This document shows, piece after piece, positions 45,480 through 54,943 of a stretch of 64,000 bases of DNA. Positions within the stretch are counted from its first letter, which is position 1; every line of letters begins with the position of its first letter. The stretch is from the NCBI RefSeq assembly GCF_004916975.1, contig NZ_STGQ01000001.1:396993-460992 (forward strand), read 5' to 3'. The notes under the pieces are model-generated. The model searched no databases and had not been told where the DNA came from. It saw nothing but the letters and a program-made list of their open reading frames with translations. The position numbers were made by a program, and so were the translations under genes. The DNA comes from Paenibacillus dokdonensis. GTDB taxonomy: Bacteria; Bacillota; Bacilli; Paenibacillales; Paenibacillaceae.

Positions 45480-46418
45480 ATGCTGTCTACTTTTGTCCAT
45501 ACCATATATCAAGTATTTCTTCCTATATCCTTGCCTGTGATCGGCGGGGCTTTGATTAAGCGTTTTAAGAAAATGGAAACCAAGCCGCTCTCCACACTAT
45601 CCCTGTATCTGCTCAGCCCTGCGCTTATTTTTGAGACGCTGATGCACGCGGATATTTCATATGGAGATGTAACTCAGACCGTACTGTTTACGATATTGAA
45701 CATGCTGCTGCTCTGGGCGCTCGCGGCCGGGCTTGGCAAGCTGTTGATCCTGCCTGCGGCGGAACGTTCGGGTCTTACCCTGGTGGCCCTCTTCACCAAC
45801 TGCGTCAATTACGGTCTGCCGCTTGTATTGCTGGCCTTCGGCCAAGCCGGAATGGATAAGGCCTCGGTGTATGTTATTTTACAGATTATCATTGTGAATA
45901 CGATCGGGGTATATTTTGCGGCACGTTCACATTTTTCCATGAAGCAGGCAGCACTGTCCATCTTCAAGCTACCATCGGTGTACGCCGCTGCGCTGGCCGT
46001 TTTACTTCGTATGAGTGGATGGTCATTGCCAGAGGGCTTGGAGCAGGGAGTATCCATGGTATCGGGAGCCTATTCTTCGGTTGCCCTGTTTATCCTGGGT
46101 GCGCAGATGGTCAGTGTGAATACCGGTGGCGCTGCGAAGGCCGTTTATTCAGCTGTGGCGCAAAAGGCATTTTATGCCGGTATGTCGCTCCGGCTGGTGC
46201 TTTCCCCGCTGGCATCCATGCTGCTTCTGTTGTTGATGGGTGTACATGGTACGCTGTTTAACGTTATTCTGATTCTCAGCTCTATGCCGGCTGCGGTAAA
46301 TGCGGTCATTCTGGCAGAGCAGTTCGATGCAGCACCGAAGGTTGTGACACGCTGTATCTTATGGACCACACTGGCTTCGTTCATCCTGCTGCCGCTCATG
46401 ATTGGCTGGCTTTCCTGA
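45480..46418 (+). CDS. AEC (auxin efflux carrier) family transporter
   Basis: A 312-residue inner-membrane protein with ten hydrophobic segments, five in each half, typical of AEC permeases. Starts with FVHTIYQVFLPISLPVIGGAL; LFTNCVNYGLPLVLLAFG is the conserved unwound segment of the first half and ILSSMPAAVNAVILAEQFD the matching segment in the second. B. subtilis relatives include YwkB and a malonate/malate-type carrier; substrate unknown, probably an organic anion. ATG 45480 follows GAGGAGG. Convergent with apbE, seven bases between stops. Confidence 0.83.
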   Translation: MLSTFVHTIYQVFLPISLPVIGGALIKRFKKMETKPLSTLSLYLLSPALIFETLMHADISYGDVTQTVLFTILNMLLLWALAAGLGKLLILPAAERSGLTLVALFTNCVNYGLPLVLLAFGQAGMDKASVYVILQIIIVNTIGVYFAARSHFSMKQAALSIFKLPSVYAAALAVLLRMSGWSLPEGLEQGVSMVSGAYSSVALFILGAQMVSVNTGGAAKAVYSAVAQKAFYAGMSLRLVLSPLASMLLLLLMGVHGTLFNVILILSSMPAAVNAVILAEQFDAAPKVVTRCILWTTLASFILLPLMIGWLS

Positions 46419-46425
46419 CATTTAC

Positions 46426-47523
46426 TTACGGCGCGGTTACCGTGTACTCCGGATTGTTAAAATGGATTTGATCCTTCAGACCAGACGATTTGTAGATCCG
46501 GTTGTCATCCGTGATGAAAAAAGCCTCTACACCTGCTTGTTTCTCGATATATTTCAAACCTTCTTCAAGCCCCATAATAAACACGGCGGTGGATAGTGCA
46601 TCGGCATCCGCTGCCGAATCGGAAATGATGGTCACGCTTTTGAGCCCGCTTTGGCTTGGATAGCCTGTCCGCGGGTCGAGAATATGATGGTATTTGACTC
46701 CGTTTTCCACGAAAAAGCGTTCGTAAACGCCGGATGAGTCAATCGTTTTGTTATGGATTTGCATGCTGCCAAGTGAAGTGCCACGGCTTTGGTCGGGATC
46801 CTGCAGACCGATATTCCAGCTAAGCCCACCGGGCTTGCTCCCCAAAGCGATAATGCTGCTTCCCCCAAGATTAAACATCGCGCTTTCCACTTGATGTTTC
46901 CTTAGATATGCGGCCACGCGGTCGGCGGCATAGCCCTTGCCAATCCCCCCGAGATCAAGCGCCATTCCAGGCCGGGTCAGCTTAATCGTTCTCTCCTCAG
47001 AATTCAGAAGAACATTTTTATACCCGATCAGGCTCCTAGCCGAAGCAAGCTCATTGTTGGCCGGAACATGCGCCCCCTCGTTGCCAATATTCCAGAGGCT
47101 GACCAGCGGTCCGACAGTGGGATCATACAAGCCGCCGGTTTGTACGGCGTAATCCAGAGCCTTTTTCACCACATCAAACGTATCCTGCGATACATGAACC
47201 GCTTGCTTACCCGCACTCTGGTTGACTTTATACAGCTCACTGGTCTGCAATGTACGGCTCAGCTCTTGGTCCATGGTTTCCAAAAGATTCTTAATGTCAT
47301 CAAGCTGTTGAGGCAATGCATGCTCCCCGTACAGCTTCACATTCACAACGGTATCGAATATAAAGTAGGTTTCTGAAATGGCTGCCGCCTGTTTAGCCTC
47401 GGCTTTGGCCTCTGGACCGGCTCCGGATAAGAAAGGAAGGCTGCCCCGTCCAAAAACGGCCGCACCACCGGCTGCGATGAGCACCAATGCAAGCATCCCT
47501 ATCATCCATTTTCGTTTCATCAT
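46426..47523 (-). CDS. apbE: FAD:protein FMN transferase
   Basis: About 365 residues. An N-terminal membrane anchor (MIGMLALVLIAAGGAAVFG) leads to an extracytoplasmic ApbE domain: FIFDTVVNVKLYGEHAL, the flavin-binding PTVGPLVSLWNIGNE, DLGGIGKGYAADRVAAYL, YHHILDPRTGYPSQSGLK and a Mg-binding Asp pair in SDSAADADALSTAVF. ApbE moves FMN to Thr/Ser of exported flavoproteins (NQR/RNF, FMN-binding domain proteins). No lipobox Cys. ATG 47523 follows GGGGGG; the frame extends to 47556. Its flavoprotein client is not in the window. Confidence 0.92.
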   Translation of the reverse strand: MMKRKWMIGMLALVLIAAGGAAVFGRGSLPFLSGAGPEAKAEAKQAAAISETYFIFDTVVNVKLYGEHALPQQLDDIKNLLETMDQELSRTLQTSELYKVNQSAGKQAVHVSQDTFDVVKKALDYAVQTGGLYDPTVGPLVSLWNIGNEGAHVPANNELASARSLIGYKNVLLNSEERTIKLTRPGMALDLGGIGKGYAADRVAAYLRKHQVESAMFNLGGSSIIALGSKPGGLSWNIGLQDPDQSRGTSLGSMQIHNKTIDSSGVYERFFVENGVKYHHILDPRTGYPSQSGLKSVTIISDSAADADALSTAVFIMGLEEGLKYIEKQAGVEAFFITDDNRIYKSSGLKDQIHFNNPEYTVTAP

Positions 47524-47628
47524 CCATCCCCCCATGGCTCTTATTCTCTTCGTCATTTCTTCTAATCACATCATACCTGCGGGTGGGGGAGCCCGCTGTG
47601 TCATTCCTCATGTAGAAAAAATTTTAAA

Positions 47629-47898
47629 TTATCCTTTTCGGTATTTGAGGATGCATCCGAGGATCGTGAGCATAATGAGAAGCGATACGGAGTTCGTAAT
47701 CAGAAAGGCAAACCCTACGCCTCCGAGTGCCATATGAACGGCATACACCTCCATGAGTGCAATACCGGCCACAAGAAACAGGAATGTTTTATTATTGAGA
47801 TCCTTAACGGATTTGGTCCGCAGAATTTGAATGATTTGTGGAATCCAGGCAACGGCCAGGATTAGCCCGCCAATAAGCTGCATGATTGCATATATCAT
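47629..47898 (-). CDS. PQ-loop/SemiSWEET-like small membrane protein
   Basis: An 89-residue protein with three hydrophobic helices, a PQ motif in AVAWIPQIIQILRTKSVKDL (helix 1) and the loop NNKTFLFLVAGIALMEVYAV. This is the triple-helix-bundle of SemiSWEET sugar transporters, which work as dimers. Sugar transport is inference; other PQ-loop proteins move different solutes. ATG 47898 follows GGGAGAG. 105 bp separate it from apbE, same strand. Confidence 0.8.
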   Translation of the reverse strand: MIYAIMQLIGGLILAVAWIPQIIQILRTKSVKDLNNKTFLFLVAGIALMEVYAVHMALGGVGFAFLITNSVSLLIMLTILGCILKYRKG

Positions 47899-48049
47899 CT
47901 AAAAGCTCTCCCGTCTGATCTTTTTGGGGTTAATATATGCAGCAGATGCCCAGAAACGTGAATGTTCTGCTTGATGTCTGTTAGAATAAGAAGTAATGGC
48001 AAAATATGACCTTCTAAGAAAAGAAGCCGAATTTGGAAAGGATGACATG

Positions 48050-48346
48050 ATGCTGACGATTACGGAATTTCAGGTAGAACATATCAAGGACCCATTCCGC
48101 ATTTTGGAGGGCAAGCGTTATGAGTATAAGCTGGATATTGAAGTACCGGAGGATGATGAGCTTTATTCGGAGAACGGACTGTTTGTACGGGCTTTATACA
48201 GTGATCAGGAGGATGGAGGCAAACTCGTTAAATACGACTTGTATGAGAAGTCAACAGAGGTTTACCTCGATTTTGACCTGGAGGACGATGAGGTACAGGT
48301 GATCGAGGCATTCTGTCGTGATCATCTGGGAGATGCTGAGGAATGA
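48050..48346 (+). CDS. DUF6509 family protein
   Basis: A 98-residue acidic cytosolic protein beginning MLTITEFQVEHIKDPFRILE, then GKRYEYKLDIEVPEDDELY, and ending in a charged helix. It reads as a small alpha/beta domain of a family of unknown function seen in Bacillus and Paenibacillus (DUF6509). ATG 48050 (or 48047) with GGAAAGGA is preferred to ATG 47996, because the conserved start begins MLTIT. The stop overlaps the next start (ATGA), implying coupled translation. Confidence 0.65.
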   Translation: MLTITEFQVEHIKDPFRILEGKRYEYKLDIEVPEDDELYSENGLFVRALYSDQEDGGKLVKYDLYEKSTEVYLDFDLEDDEVQVIEAFCRDHLGDAEE

Positions 48347-48879
48347 AGCATGTTGCTACGACCGTGCCCTATGGGTATGAACCGCCAAAAGAGCAGTACA
48401 AAGGTACGCTGATCTACTATGACATCTTTGAGGATACAAGCGATCAAGAATTGGATAAGGCGGAGAACATAGCGGAGGAACGTAATTTCTCGCGATTTGT
48501 GCTGTACCCGCTGCATGAAGAAACGGTAAGACGTATGCTTAAGCATCCGGTCAGAGCTTATTACAAGAGGGAGCAGCAGCTTGAAAGCTGGAAGAAGGAT
48601 CGCGGTTCTCAAGCGGTTATTGAGAGTTTTGAAGCGAAACGGAAAAAATACACCCCGATGGATTCAGCTCTGCGGCATCTGACTGAGAAATATCCTGCAC
48701 CGCATTTTCTTTACCTCACACCTGAGATGGCTAATTTATTTGCTTCCTATTCTTCATTTGCCGAATGGATCGTAAAGCTGCGCATCATTTTGGCGGACAA
48801 GCCGGACGATCTGCACCCGCTGCTGGAGAAATACCGGAGCCGGTGGGATGTGGCAGGGGAACCGAAAGAAGAAGGATAG
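48343..48879 (+). CDS. cytosolic protein of unknown function, coupled to DUF6509 gene
   Basis: A 178-residue soluble protein: GTLIYYDIFEDTSDQELDKA, NFSRFVLYPLHEETVRRMLK, FEAKRKKYTPMDSALRHLTE and FLYLTPEMANLFASYSSFAEW. It has no signal peptide and no motif I recognise. The ATG overlaps the previous stop (ATGA). Charged, mixed alpha/beta composition suggests an enzyme or binding domain, but nothing catalytic is evident. Confidence 0.65.
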   Translation: MKHVATTVPYGYEPPKEQYKGTLIYYDIFEDTSDQELDKAENIAEERNFSRFVLYPLHEETVRRMLKHPVRAYYKREQQLESWKKDRGSQAVIESFEAKRKKYTPMDSALRHLTEKYPAPHFLYLTPEMANLFASYSSFAEWIVKLRIILADKPDDLHPLLEKYRSRWDVAGEPKEEG

Positions 48880-48891
48880 ACGTCTCGATCT

Positions 48892-48928
48892 GCAAAAGAA
48901 AGCCGGCAGGGAACTGCCGGCTTTTTGC
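48892..48928 (+). terminator. terminator after the unknown pair
   Basis: AAGCCGGCAG (48900-48909) and CTGCCGGCTT (48914-48923) with a four-base loop, then TTTGC. Confidence 0.85.
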
Positions 48929-49093
48929 ATGCCATAATGCATGTTTCCAAAAAATGTACATGCAGTTGCTCATTCCTGTAAAGCCCGTTAAACTTAAGGG
49001 TAGTCGTTTTCATAAGATTTTAAGAAGCGATCGTATTCTCTTGAAAATTTCAAAACCATTTTCCAATAGATTTCGTTAGGAGTTCTTAAGTTT

Positions 49094-50956
49094 ATGAGTG
49101 TAGAGATGATGACACTGGAACGGGCACAGCAGCTGCTGCAAACCTATTATGGCTATCCGGATTTCCGGGAAGGCCAGAAAAGAATCGTCCTCAGTTTGCT
49201 CGATGGAAGCGACACACTGGGTATTATGCCGACGGGCGGAGGCAAGTCGATCTGTTACCAGATTCCTGCGTTGATGCTGCCGGGACTGACGCTGGTCGTT
49301 TCGCCCCTTATCTCGCTGATGAAGGATCAGGTGGATGCGCTGACCGCGATGGGCATCCCGGCTGCGTATATCAACAGCACACTGAGCGGCAAAGAGGTTA
49401 ACGAACGGATTCGCGCGGCTAAACGCGGGGATCTGAAGCTGCTTTATGTCGCGCCTGAACGGCTTGAAGTGGACTGGTTCCGGGACGAGATGAACATGTT
49501 GTCCATTTCCTGCGTAGCGGTCGATGAGGCTCACTGCGTATCCCAGTGGGGGCATGATTTCCGGACAAGCTACCTGTCGGTGGCCCCATTCGTCCAGAGT
49601 CTGCCCGTGCGCCCGATCGTAGCGGCCTTTACGGCTACGGCGACACAGGAAGTTACGGGGGATATGGTTCGCCTTCTGCGTCTGGAGCAGCCGGAAGTGT
49701 TTGTTACGGGTCTGGGCCGTGATAATCTGGCCATGTCGGTGCTGCGGGGAGAGAACAAGCGCGAGTTTGTGCTGAAGTACGCCGCAGTGCATGCACATGA
49801 GCCGGGGATTATATACGCCGCGACCCGCAAGGACGTAGATGATTTATATGAACGCCTGAGAAGCTCTGGTATTGCGGCAGGAAGATACCATGCCGGTATG
49901 ACCGATGATGAGCGGGCTGCAAGCCAGGAAGCCTTTTTGTATGATGATATTCGGGTTATGGTGGCGACGAATGCCTTTGGCATGGGAATCGACAAATCCA
50001 ATGTGCGGTATGTCATTCACTTCAATATGCCGAAAAACATGGAGGCTTATATTCAGGAAGCCGGACGTGCGGGACGTGACGGTGAACCCAGCCAATGCAT
50101 CCTGCTGTTCAGCGCCCAGGACATTATGACACAGAAGTTCTTGATTGAGCAGAACCCGCAGGAGTCGGAACGTAAAACGAATGATTACCGCAAGCTCCAG
50201 CAGATGGTGGATTACTGCTATACGACGAGATGTTTGCGCAATGCCATGCTGGATTATTTTGGTGAGGAGCATCAGGATGAACCGTGCAAGATCTGCAGTT
50301 CGTGCACGGATGAGCGTGAACTGGTGGATATGACCATTGACGCGCAAAAGGTCTTCTCATGCATTCACCGCATGCGTGAGCGCTTTGGCGTATCCATGGT
50401 GGCTTCAGTGCTTAAAGGCTCCCGCAATAAGAAGGTGCTCCAGTATGGATTCGATGATCTGTCGACCTACGGGGCGATGTCCAACCGGACGGAAAAGGAA
50501 ATATCTGAAATCATCAATGTCATGGCTTCAGAAGGCTACCTGGTACTCTCCGAGGGGCAGTACCCGGTGCTGAGGCTGCAGCCGCTGGCGGCAGAGGTAT
50601 TGAAGGGGCAGCGCCGCGTGATGCAGCGTATGCCTGCCAAGGGAGTTACGGAGGCAGCGGGTGGCCGCTCCGGTGGCTCGCGCAGACATGACCATTCGCC
50701 ATCAGCTGTCAATGAGACGGTATTCGAGCAGCTTCGTCTGATCCGGCGTGAGCTGGCGGGCAAGGAGCATGTACCTTCTTATATTATTTTTAATGATGCA
50801 ACGCTGCGGGAGATGAGCGTGGTATGTCCGCAGACCGAAGTAGAAATGCTGAATGTTAAAGGTGTCGGTGAAGTGAAATTCCGCAAGTATGGCCAGCCCT
50901 TCCTTGATTTTTTCCGGGAACAGGGCGAGGTTCAAGACGACAGCGATTATGAATAA
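49094..50956 (+). CDS. recQ: ATP-dependent DNA helicase RecQ
   Basis: A 620-residue 3'-5' helicase that unwinds and remodels replication and recombination intermediates. Motif I MPTGGGKSICYQIPAL, motif II VDEAHCVSQWGHDFR, motif VI IQEAGRAGRDGEPSQ, a zinc-binding Cys set (C-x16-C-x2-C-x2-C around RCLRNAMLDYFGEE to CKICSSC), an RQC winged helix and a C-terminal HRDC domain (VFEQLRLIRRELAGKEHVPS). All three RecQ modules are present. ATG 49094 follows TAGGAG at a rather long 11 bases. The radical SAM gene follows by 18 bp. Confidence 0.95.
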   Translation: MSVEMMTLERAQQLLQTYYGYPDFREGQKRIVLSLLDGSDTLGIMPTGGGKSICYQIPALMLPGLTLVVSPLISLMKDQVDALTAMGIPAAYINSTLSGKEVNERIRAAKRGDLKLLYVAPERLEVDWFRDEMNMLSISCVAVDEAHCVSQWGHDFRTSYLSVAPFVQSLPVRPIVAAFTATATQEVTGDMVRLLRLEQPEVFVTGLGRDNLAMSVLRGENKREFVLKYAAVHAHEPGIIYAATRKDVDDLYERLRSSGIAAGRYHAGMTDDERAASQEAFLYDDIRVMVATNAFGMGIDKSNVRYVIHFNMPKNMEAYIQEAGRAGRDGEPSQCILLFSAQDIMTQKFLIEQNPQESERKTNDYRKLQQMVDYCYTTRCLRNAMLDYFGEEHQDEPCKICSSCTDERELVDMTIDAQKVFSCIHRMRERFGVSMVASVLKGSRNKKVLQYGFDDLSTYGAMSNRTEKEISEIINVMASEGYLVLSEGQYPVLRLQPLAAEVLKGQRRVMQRMPAKGVTEAAGGRSGGSRRHDHSPSAVNETVFEQLRLIRRELAGKEHVPSYIIFNDATLREMSVVCPQTEVEMLNVKGVGEVKFRKYGQPFLDFFREQGEVQDDSDYE

Positions 50957-50974
50957 CAGAAGGAATGTGAATCC

Positions 50975-52759
50975 ATGAAAGTCATTTTAACTACACTGAA
51001 TGCCAAATTCATTCATACTTCATTGGCGATCCGCCTTTTGAAGGCTTACAGTGAGCATGAGTTTGATATTGAGCTGACTGAATATACGATTAAGGATCCG
51101 GTGATGAATATTGTTTCGGATTTGTTCCAGCGGGAACCCGACGTGATCGGCTTCTCATGTTACATCTGGAATATTGAAGAGACGCTAAGAGTCATCGACA
51201 TTGTCCGGAAGGTCATGCCGGAGGTGAAGATTATCCTCGGCGGACCGGAGGTTTCCTATGACACAGGAATCTGGATGGATCGCGCGCGTGGCGTGGATTT
51301 CATCGTCATGGGAGAAGGCGAAGAGACGCTGCATCATCTGCTGCAGGTGATCGAGGGAGACCGGAAATATCATTTTGTGTACGGTATCGCTTATCGGAAA
51401 GGCGATGAAGTCATCATCAATCCTCCCCGTCCGAAAAGTGATTTGAATGTGCTTCCGACACCGCATCGTTTTCAGGAGGATATTTCGAATCTCGGCAAGC
51501 GTATCGTTTATTTTGAAACGAGCCGCGGTTGTCCGTTCCAATGCCAGTTCTGCCTGTCGAGTATCGAAAATGGCGTGCGCTATTATGATATTGAGCGGGT
51601 CAAGGCTGACATCACGTATCTGATCGATAACGGGGCGAAGATTATCAAGTTTTTGGACAGGACCTTTAATATCAACCATACCTACGCCATGGAAATGTTT
51701 AAATTCCTGATTGAAAATAATCGCGGCTGCGTATTCCAATTTGAAATAACAGCGGATATTATGCGGCCCGAGGTGCTTCAGTATCTGGCAGACAACGCGC
51801 CGGAAGGCATTTTCCGGTTTGAAATCGGCGTTCAGTCTACGAATGATCCGACGAATGTACTGGTGAAGCGCCGGCAGAACTTCGAGAAGCTGTCACGGAC
51901 CGTCAATATTATCAAGAACAGCGGAAGAATCGCACAACATTTGGATCTTATCGCCGGTCTGCCTGAAGAGGATTATGATACGTTCCGTAAAACCTTTAAT
52001 GATGTGTTTGCGCTCAGACCGGAGGAACTGCAGCTTGGATTTTTGAAGATGCTGCGGGGAACCGGGCTCAGAATGAATGCTGAAAAGTACGATTATACGT
52101 ATATGGACCAAGCCCCGTATGAAATTTTGGGCAGCCATAAGCTTTCTTTCGGAGATATTGTCCGTTTGAAGCGGCTGGAGGATGTGCTGGAGAAATACTG
52201 GAACGCCCATCGCCTGGATCACACATTAAATTATTTAATGAAACATGAGTTTGAATCGCCATTCGATTTCTTCCAGGAGTTCGGGGATTACTGGGAAGGG
52301 CAGGACTGGCAGAAAATCGGCCACCAGCTTGAGGATTTGTTCACCCGTTTGTCTGCGTTCCTGACGTACCGGGGAGTGAAACGGATGGATGTGGTGCTCG
52401 GACTGATGAAGCTGGATTATTTCCTCAACCATAAATATAAACCGCGTAAAATCTGGTGGGATACACCGATTACAAAAGACGAGTGGAGCTTGTTTATGCG
52501 TACGGTTGTGGAGCAGCCGGAGGCGGTATCCGGTAACTTCGCTGAACTCCATTTGAGCGAACGCGAGCTGCAGAAGCATGCGGTGCTTGAGGTGCTTCCT
52601 TTCTCTCTGAATGATGTGCTGACAGGGGGAACAGGAGAGCCGCTGGAAGAAGGGGACCGTGAGAAGCAGCTGCTGATGGTGCTTTACCAGCAGGATGAAA
52701 GCGAACAACCGATCTATTACACCATGAGGCTGTCATCTGCAGGCTCTGCTGCCCAGTAA
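50975..52759 (+). CDS. B12-binding domain radical SAM protein (DUF4080)
   Basis: A 594-residue protein: N-terminal cobalamin-binding-like Rossmann domain (VIGFSCYIWNIEETLRVIDI, VKIILGGPEVSYD), then a radical SAM core with the 4Fe-4S motif CPFQCQFC in YFETSRGCPFQCQFCLSS, and a C-terminal DUF4080 region with a long helical tail. The group is known in Bacillus (YjgB-like proteins have other domains); the reaction is unknown, perhaps methylation or rearrangement on RNA or a lipid. Probably cotranscribed with recQ. ATG 50975 follows AGAAGGAATG. Confidence 0.85.
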   Translation: MKVILTTLNAKFIHTSLAIRLLKAYSEHEFDIELTEYTIKDPVMNIVSDLFQREPDVIGFSCYIWNIEETLRVIDIVRKVMPEVKIILGGPEVSYDTGIWMDRARGVDFIVMGEGEETLHHLLQVIEGDRKYHFVYGIAYRKGDEVIINPPRPKSDLNVLPTPHRFQEDISNLGKRIVYFETSRGCPFQCQFCLSSIENGVRYYDIERVKADITYLIDNGAKIIKFLDRTFNINHTYAMEMFKFLIENNRGCVFQFEITADIMRPEVLQYLADNAPEGIFRFEIGVQSTNDPTNVLVKRRQNFEKLSRTVNIIKNSGRIAQHLDLIAGLPEEDYDTFRKTFNDVFALRPEELQLGFLKMLRGTGLRMNAEKYDYTYMDQAPYEILGSHKLSFGDIVRLKRLEDVLEKYWNAHRLDHTLNYLMKHEFESPFDFFQEFGDYWEGQDWQKIGHQLEDLFTRLSAFLTYRGVKRMDVVLGLMKLDYFLNHKYKPRKIWWDTPITKDEWSLFMRTVVEQPEAVSGNFAELHLSERELQKHAVLEVLPFSLNDVLTGGTGEPLEEGDREKQLLMVLYQQDESEQPIYYTMRLSSAGSAAQ

Positions 52760-52786
52760 AAATAACTGATCATTCAATGCATGCAA

Positions 52787-52836
52787 AAAATGCTCTTGGC
52801 CGTGAAGGGAAATCTTCACAGGACCAAGAGCATTTT
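52787..52836. terminator. bidirectional terminator
   Basis: AAAATGCTCTTGG (52787-52799) pairs with CCAAGAGCATTTT (52824-52836); T-run to the right. Between convergent radical SAM and hydrolase genes. Confidence 0.85.
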
Positions 52837-52868
52837 CTTTTTTTCGTCTAAATGGATGATGATTTCAT

Positions 52869-53810
52869 TCACACATTAGCCGGGATATGTCGCTCAAGCC
52901 AATCCAGTACGTCGGCTGTAACCTCGTCCCGGTTAATCTCATTTAACATTTCATGACGCCCTTCCGGATACAGGAGGCATTCCACATCGGAGACGCCAAG
53001 CTTGCGGTACACAGATTCCAGTCGGCGGACGCCCTTACCGTTCATACCGATAGGATCCCGCTCACCGCTAAAGAGATAGACGGGCTTATTCCTCGGAATG
53101 CCCTCGTATCTGGTAGGCTGCTGTATTTCCTGAAGCAGACCGAAAAAATCCCTGAAAAAGGCCGTTGTGCAGATTGCCCCGCAGAATGGATCCTCAATGT
53201 AACGGTCGACTTCATCCGGATCCCGTGACAGCCAGTCAAACCGCGTACGAGACGGGGAGAAGGAGCGGTTGAATCCGCCGAAGACCATGGCATTCATCAT
53301 CAGGCTGCGGTGGGTATCTCCCTGAAACGAGCGCTGGATCGAAGACAAGACTTTGCCGGCCTGCAGCATGCCGCGAGGTCCGTTGGTTCCGGATAGTATA
53401 AAGCCGTCGAAGCCTTCAGACTTCGTCATCATGATCTTTTGGACCAGGAATGAACCCATGCTGTGTCCCATCAGAAAGAGAGGAATCCCGGGATGATTGA
53501 CTCTCACCATCCTGCCCAGCTGCGCGAGATCCTCAACCATCAGCTGGAAGCCGTTTTCTCCAATATCTCCAAGCCGCTCGATCGAGCCGGCAGTTAGCCC
53601 ATGACCGCGCTGATCCGGTGCATATACGGCAATGCCTGCCTGAGTCAGAGCAGAAGCAAAGCGAACGTAACGCTCCGCTGTCTCACACATGCCATGTGCG
53701 ATCTGCAATATTGCCTTGATGGAGACTCCCGGATCGGGAAGCCACTTATACACATGTAATTCTGTTCCATGCGGGTCAGTCATCGTAAAGGTTTGCTCGA
53801 GCAATACCAT
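52869..53810 (-). CDS. alpha/beta hydrolase (lysophospholipase/monoglyceride lipase type)
   Basis: About 313 residues. Oxyanion HGMCETAERY, YAPDQRGHGLT, nucleophile Ser in FLMGHSMGSFLVQK, Asp in YLFSGERDPIGMNG and His in YPEGRHEMLNEI: a complete catalytic triad of the PldB/monoacylglycerol lipase group. No signal peptide. The usual substrate is a lysophospholipid or monoglyceride. Start ATG 53810 follows GAGGGAG; the in-frame ATG at 53828 is an alternative. Confidence 0.87.
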   Translation of the reverse strand: MVLLEQTFTMTDPHGTELHVYKWLPDPGVSIKAILQIAHGMCETAERYVRFASALTQAGIAVYAPDQRGHGLTAGSIERLGDIGENGFQLMVEDLAQLGRMVRVNHPGIPLFLMGHSMGSFLVQKIMMTKSEGFDGFILSGTNGPRGMLQAGKVLSSIQRSFQGDTHRSLMMNAMVFGGFNRSFSPSRTRFDWLSRDPDEVDRYIEDPFCGAICTTAFFRDFFGLLQEIQQPTRYEGIPRNKPVYLFSGERDPIGMNGKGVRRLESVYRKLGVSDVECLLYPEGRHEMLNEINRDEVTADVLDWLERHIPANV

Positions 53811-53874
53811 CACTCCCTCATCATCCAATCGGAACCCATATTTTAATCTATGCTTCTTTCAGGAAGGGACGATC

Positions 53875-54846
53875 TCATTCCGGTAAATAAGAACGAAGTA
53901 CTGTAGCCTGTCCTTCCAATGTGTAGGAACCCAGATTCGCCGGAAGGAGGAAGCATTGGCCCGCTTTATATTCCATAGAGCCGTTGTTCCAGCTCAGTGT
54001 ACCAGCGCCTTCGCAAATAACAAGAATGGTGAAACTTTCCGGCGTGGTCTCAAGATTCCAGGATCCGCCCACAATTCCCTTTTCAACAATAAAATAAGGA
54101 GACTGGGCAAGCTGAAGCCATTCCCCGGCGTTGAGCCCGTCTGTCTTCATGGTGGTGGCGCCGGAGCCTTCAAATGCGGTTACATTTAAGGAATCCTCAA
54201 TATGAAGCTCACGTGGCTTGCCGTCGAGTCCAGGACGGTCGTAGTCGTAAATTCGGTATGTAGTATCCGAGTTTTGCTGGATTTCCGCTACGACTACGCC
54301 TGCACAGAGAGCATGGACCGTTCCGGCCGGAATATAGAAGGTATCTCCGGCTGCAACAGATACCTCTTGCAGCGTATCCATTACGGTTCCATTTTCCAAA
54401 GCCTCTTTCATACTTTCGCGTGTGACGCCATCCTTCAAACCATAGATGATTTTGGCTCCTGGTTTGGCATCCAGCACATACCACATTTCGGTTTTACCGA
54501 GCTCGCCCTTTGGAAGGCCTTCGTAATCATCGGTTGGATGTACTTGTACTGAAAGATTGTCATTGCAATCCAGCAGCTTGATCAGCAGCGGAAAACGTCC
54601 GTTTTTTTCGGAAAAGCCCTTGCTGCCGAACCATTCCTTGCCCAGCTGCTCACGAATCTGGTCGAGTCCTTGCCCAGCCAGCTCACCGTTCACGACAGAA
54701 GTCGTTCCGTTTGGATGATCGGCAATCATCCAGCCTTCACCGATATGTCCTTCGGGAGGGGTGAGTCCAAATTGCTCAAGGGCGCGGCCGCCCCAAACGC
54801 GTTCTTTGAATTCAGGTTGGAATTGTAATGGATAAGGTTGTGTCAT
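53875..54846 (-). CDS. manA: mannose-6-phosphate isomerase, class I
   Basis: A 323-residue zinc enzyme interconverting mannose 6-phosphate and fructose 6-phosphate. Bacillus-type: start QPEFKERVWGGRALEQFGL, zinc ligands in LSVQVHPTDDYEG and GKTEMWYVLDAKPGAK, a cupin core containing IPAGTVHALCAGVVVAEIQQ and the Arg/Asp of TYRIYDYDRPG. Closest to B. subtilis ManA/Pmi/YvyI, which share this length. ATG 54846 follows GGAAGAT. Standing alone, it could support cell-wall polysaccharide precursors or mannose use. Confidence 0.93.
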   Translation of the reverse strand: MTQPYPLQFQPEFKERVWGGRALEQFGLTPPEGHIGEGWMIADHPNGTTSVVNGELAGQGLDQIREQLGKEWFGSKGFSEKNGRFPLLIKLLDCNDNLSVQVHPTDDYEGLPKGELGKTEMWYVLDAKPGAKIIYGLKDGVTRESMKEALENGTVMDTLQEVSVAAGDTFYIPAGTVHALCAGVVVAEIQQNSDTTYRIYDYDRPGLDGKPRELHIEDSLNVTAFEGSGATTMKTDGLNAGEWLQLAQSPYFIVEKGIVGGSWNLETTPESFTILVICEGAGTLSWNNGSMEYKAGQCFLLPANLGSYTLEGQATVLRSYLPE

Positions 54847-54943
54847 AGATGCATCTTCCTTTCATAGTCAAATAATCTGATTAATGAATTAAACCGCATA
54901 TCTATATATGTTAAGGTGCACATGATGAATGTGTCACTGCGGT

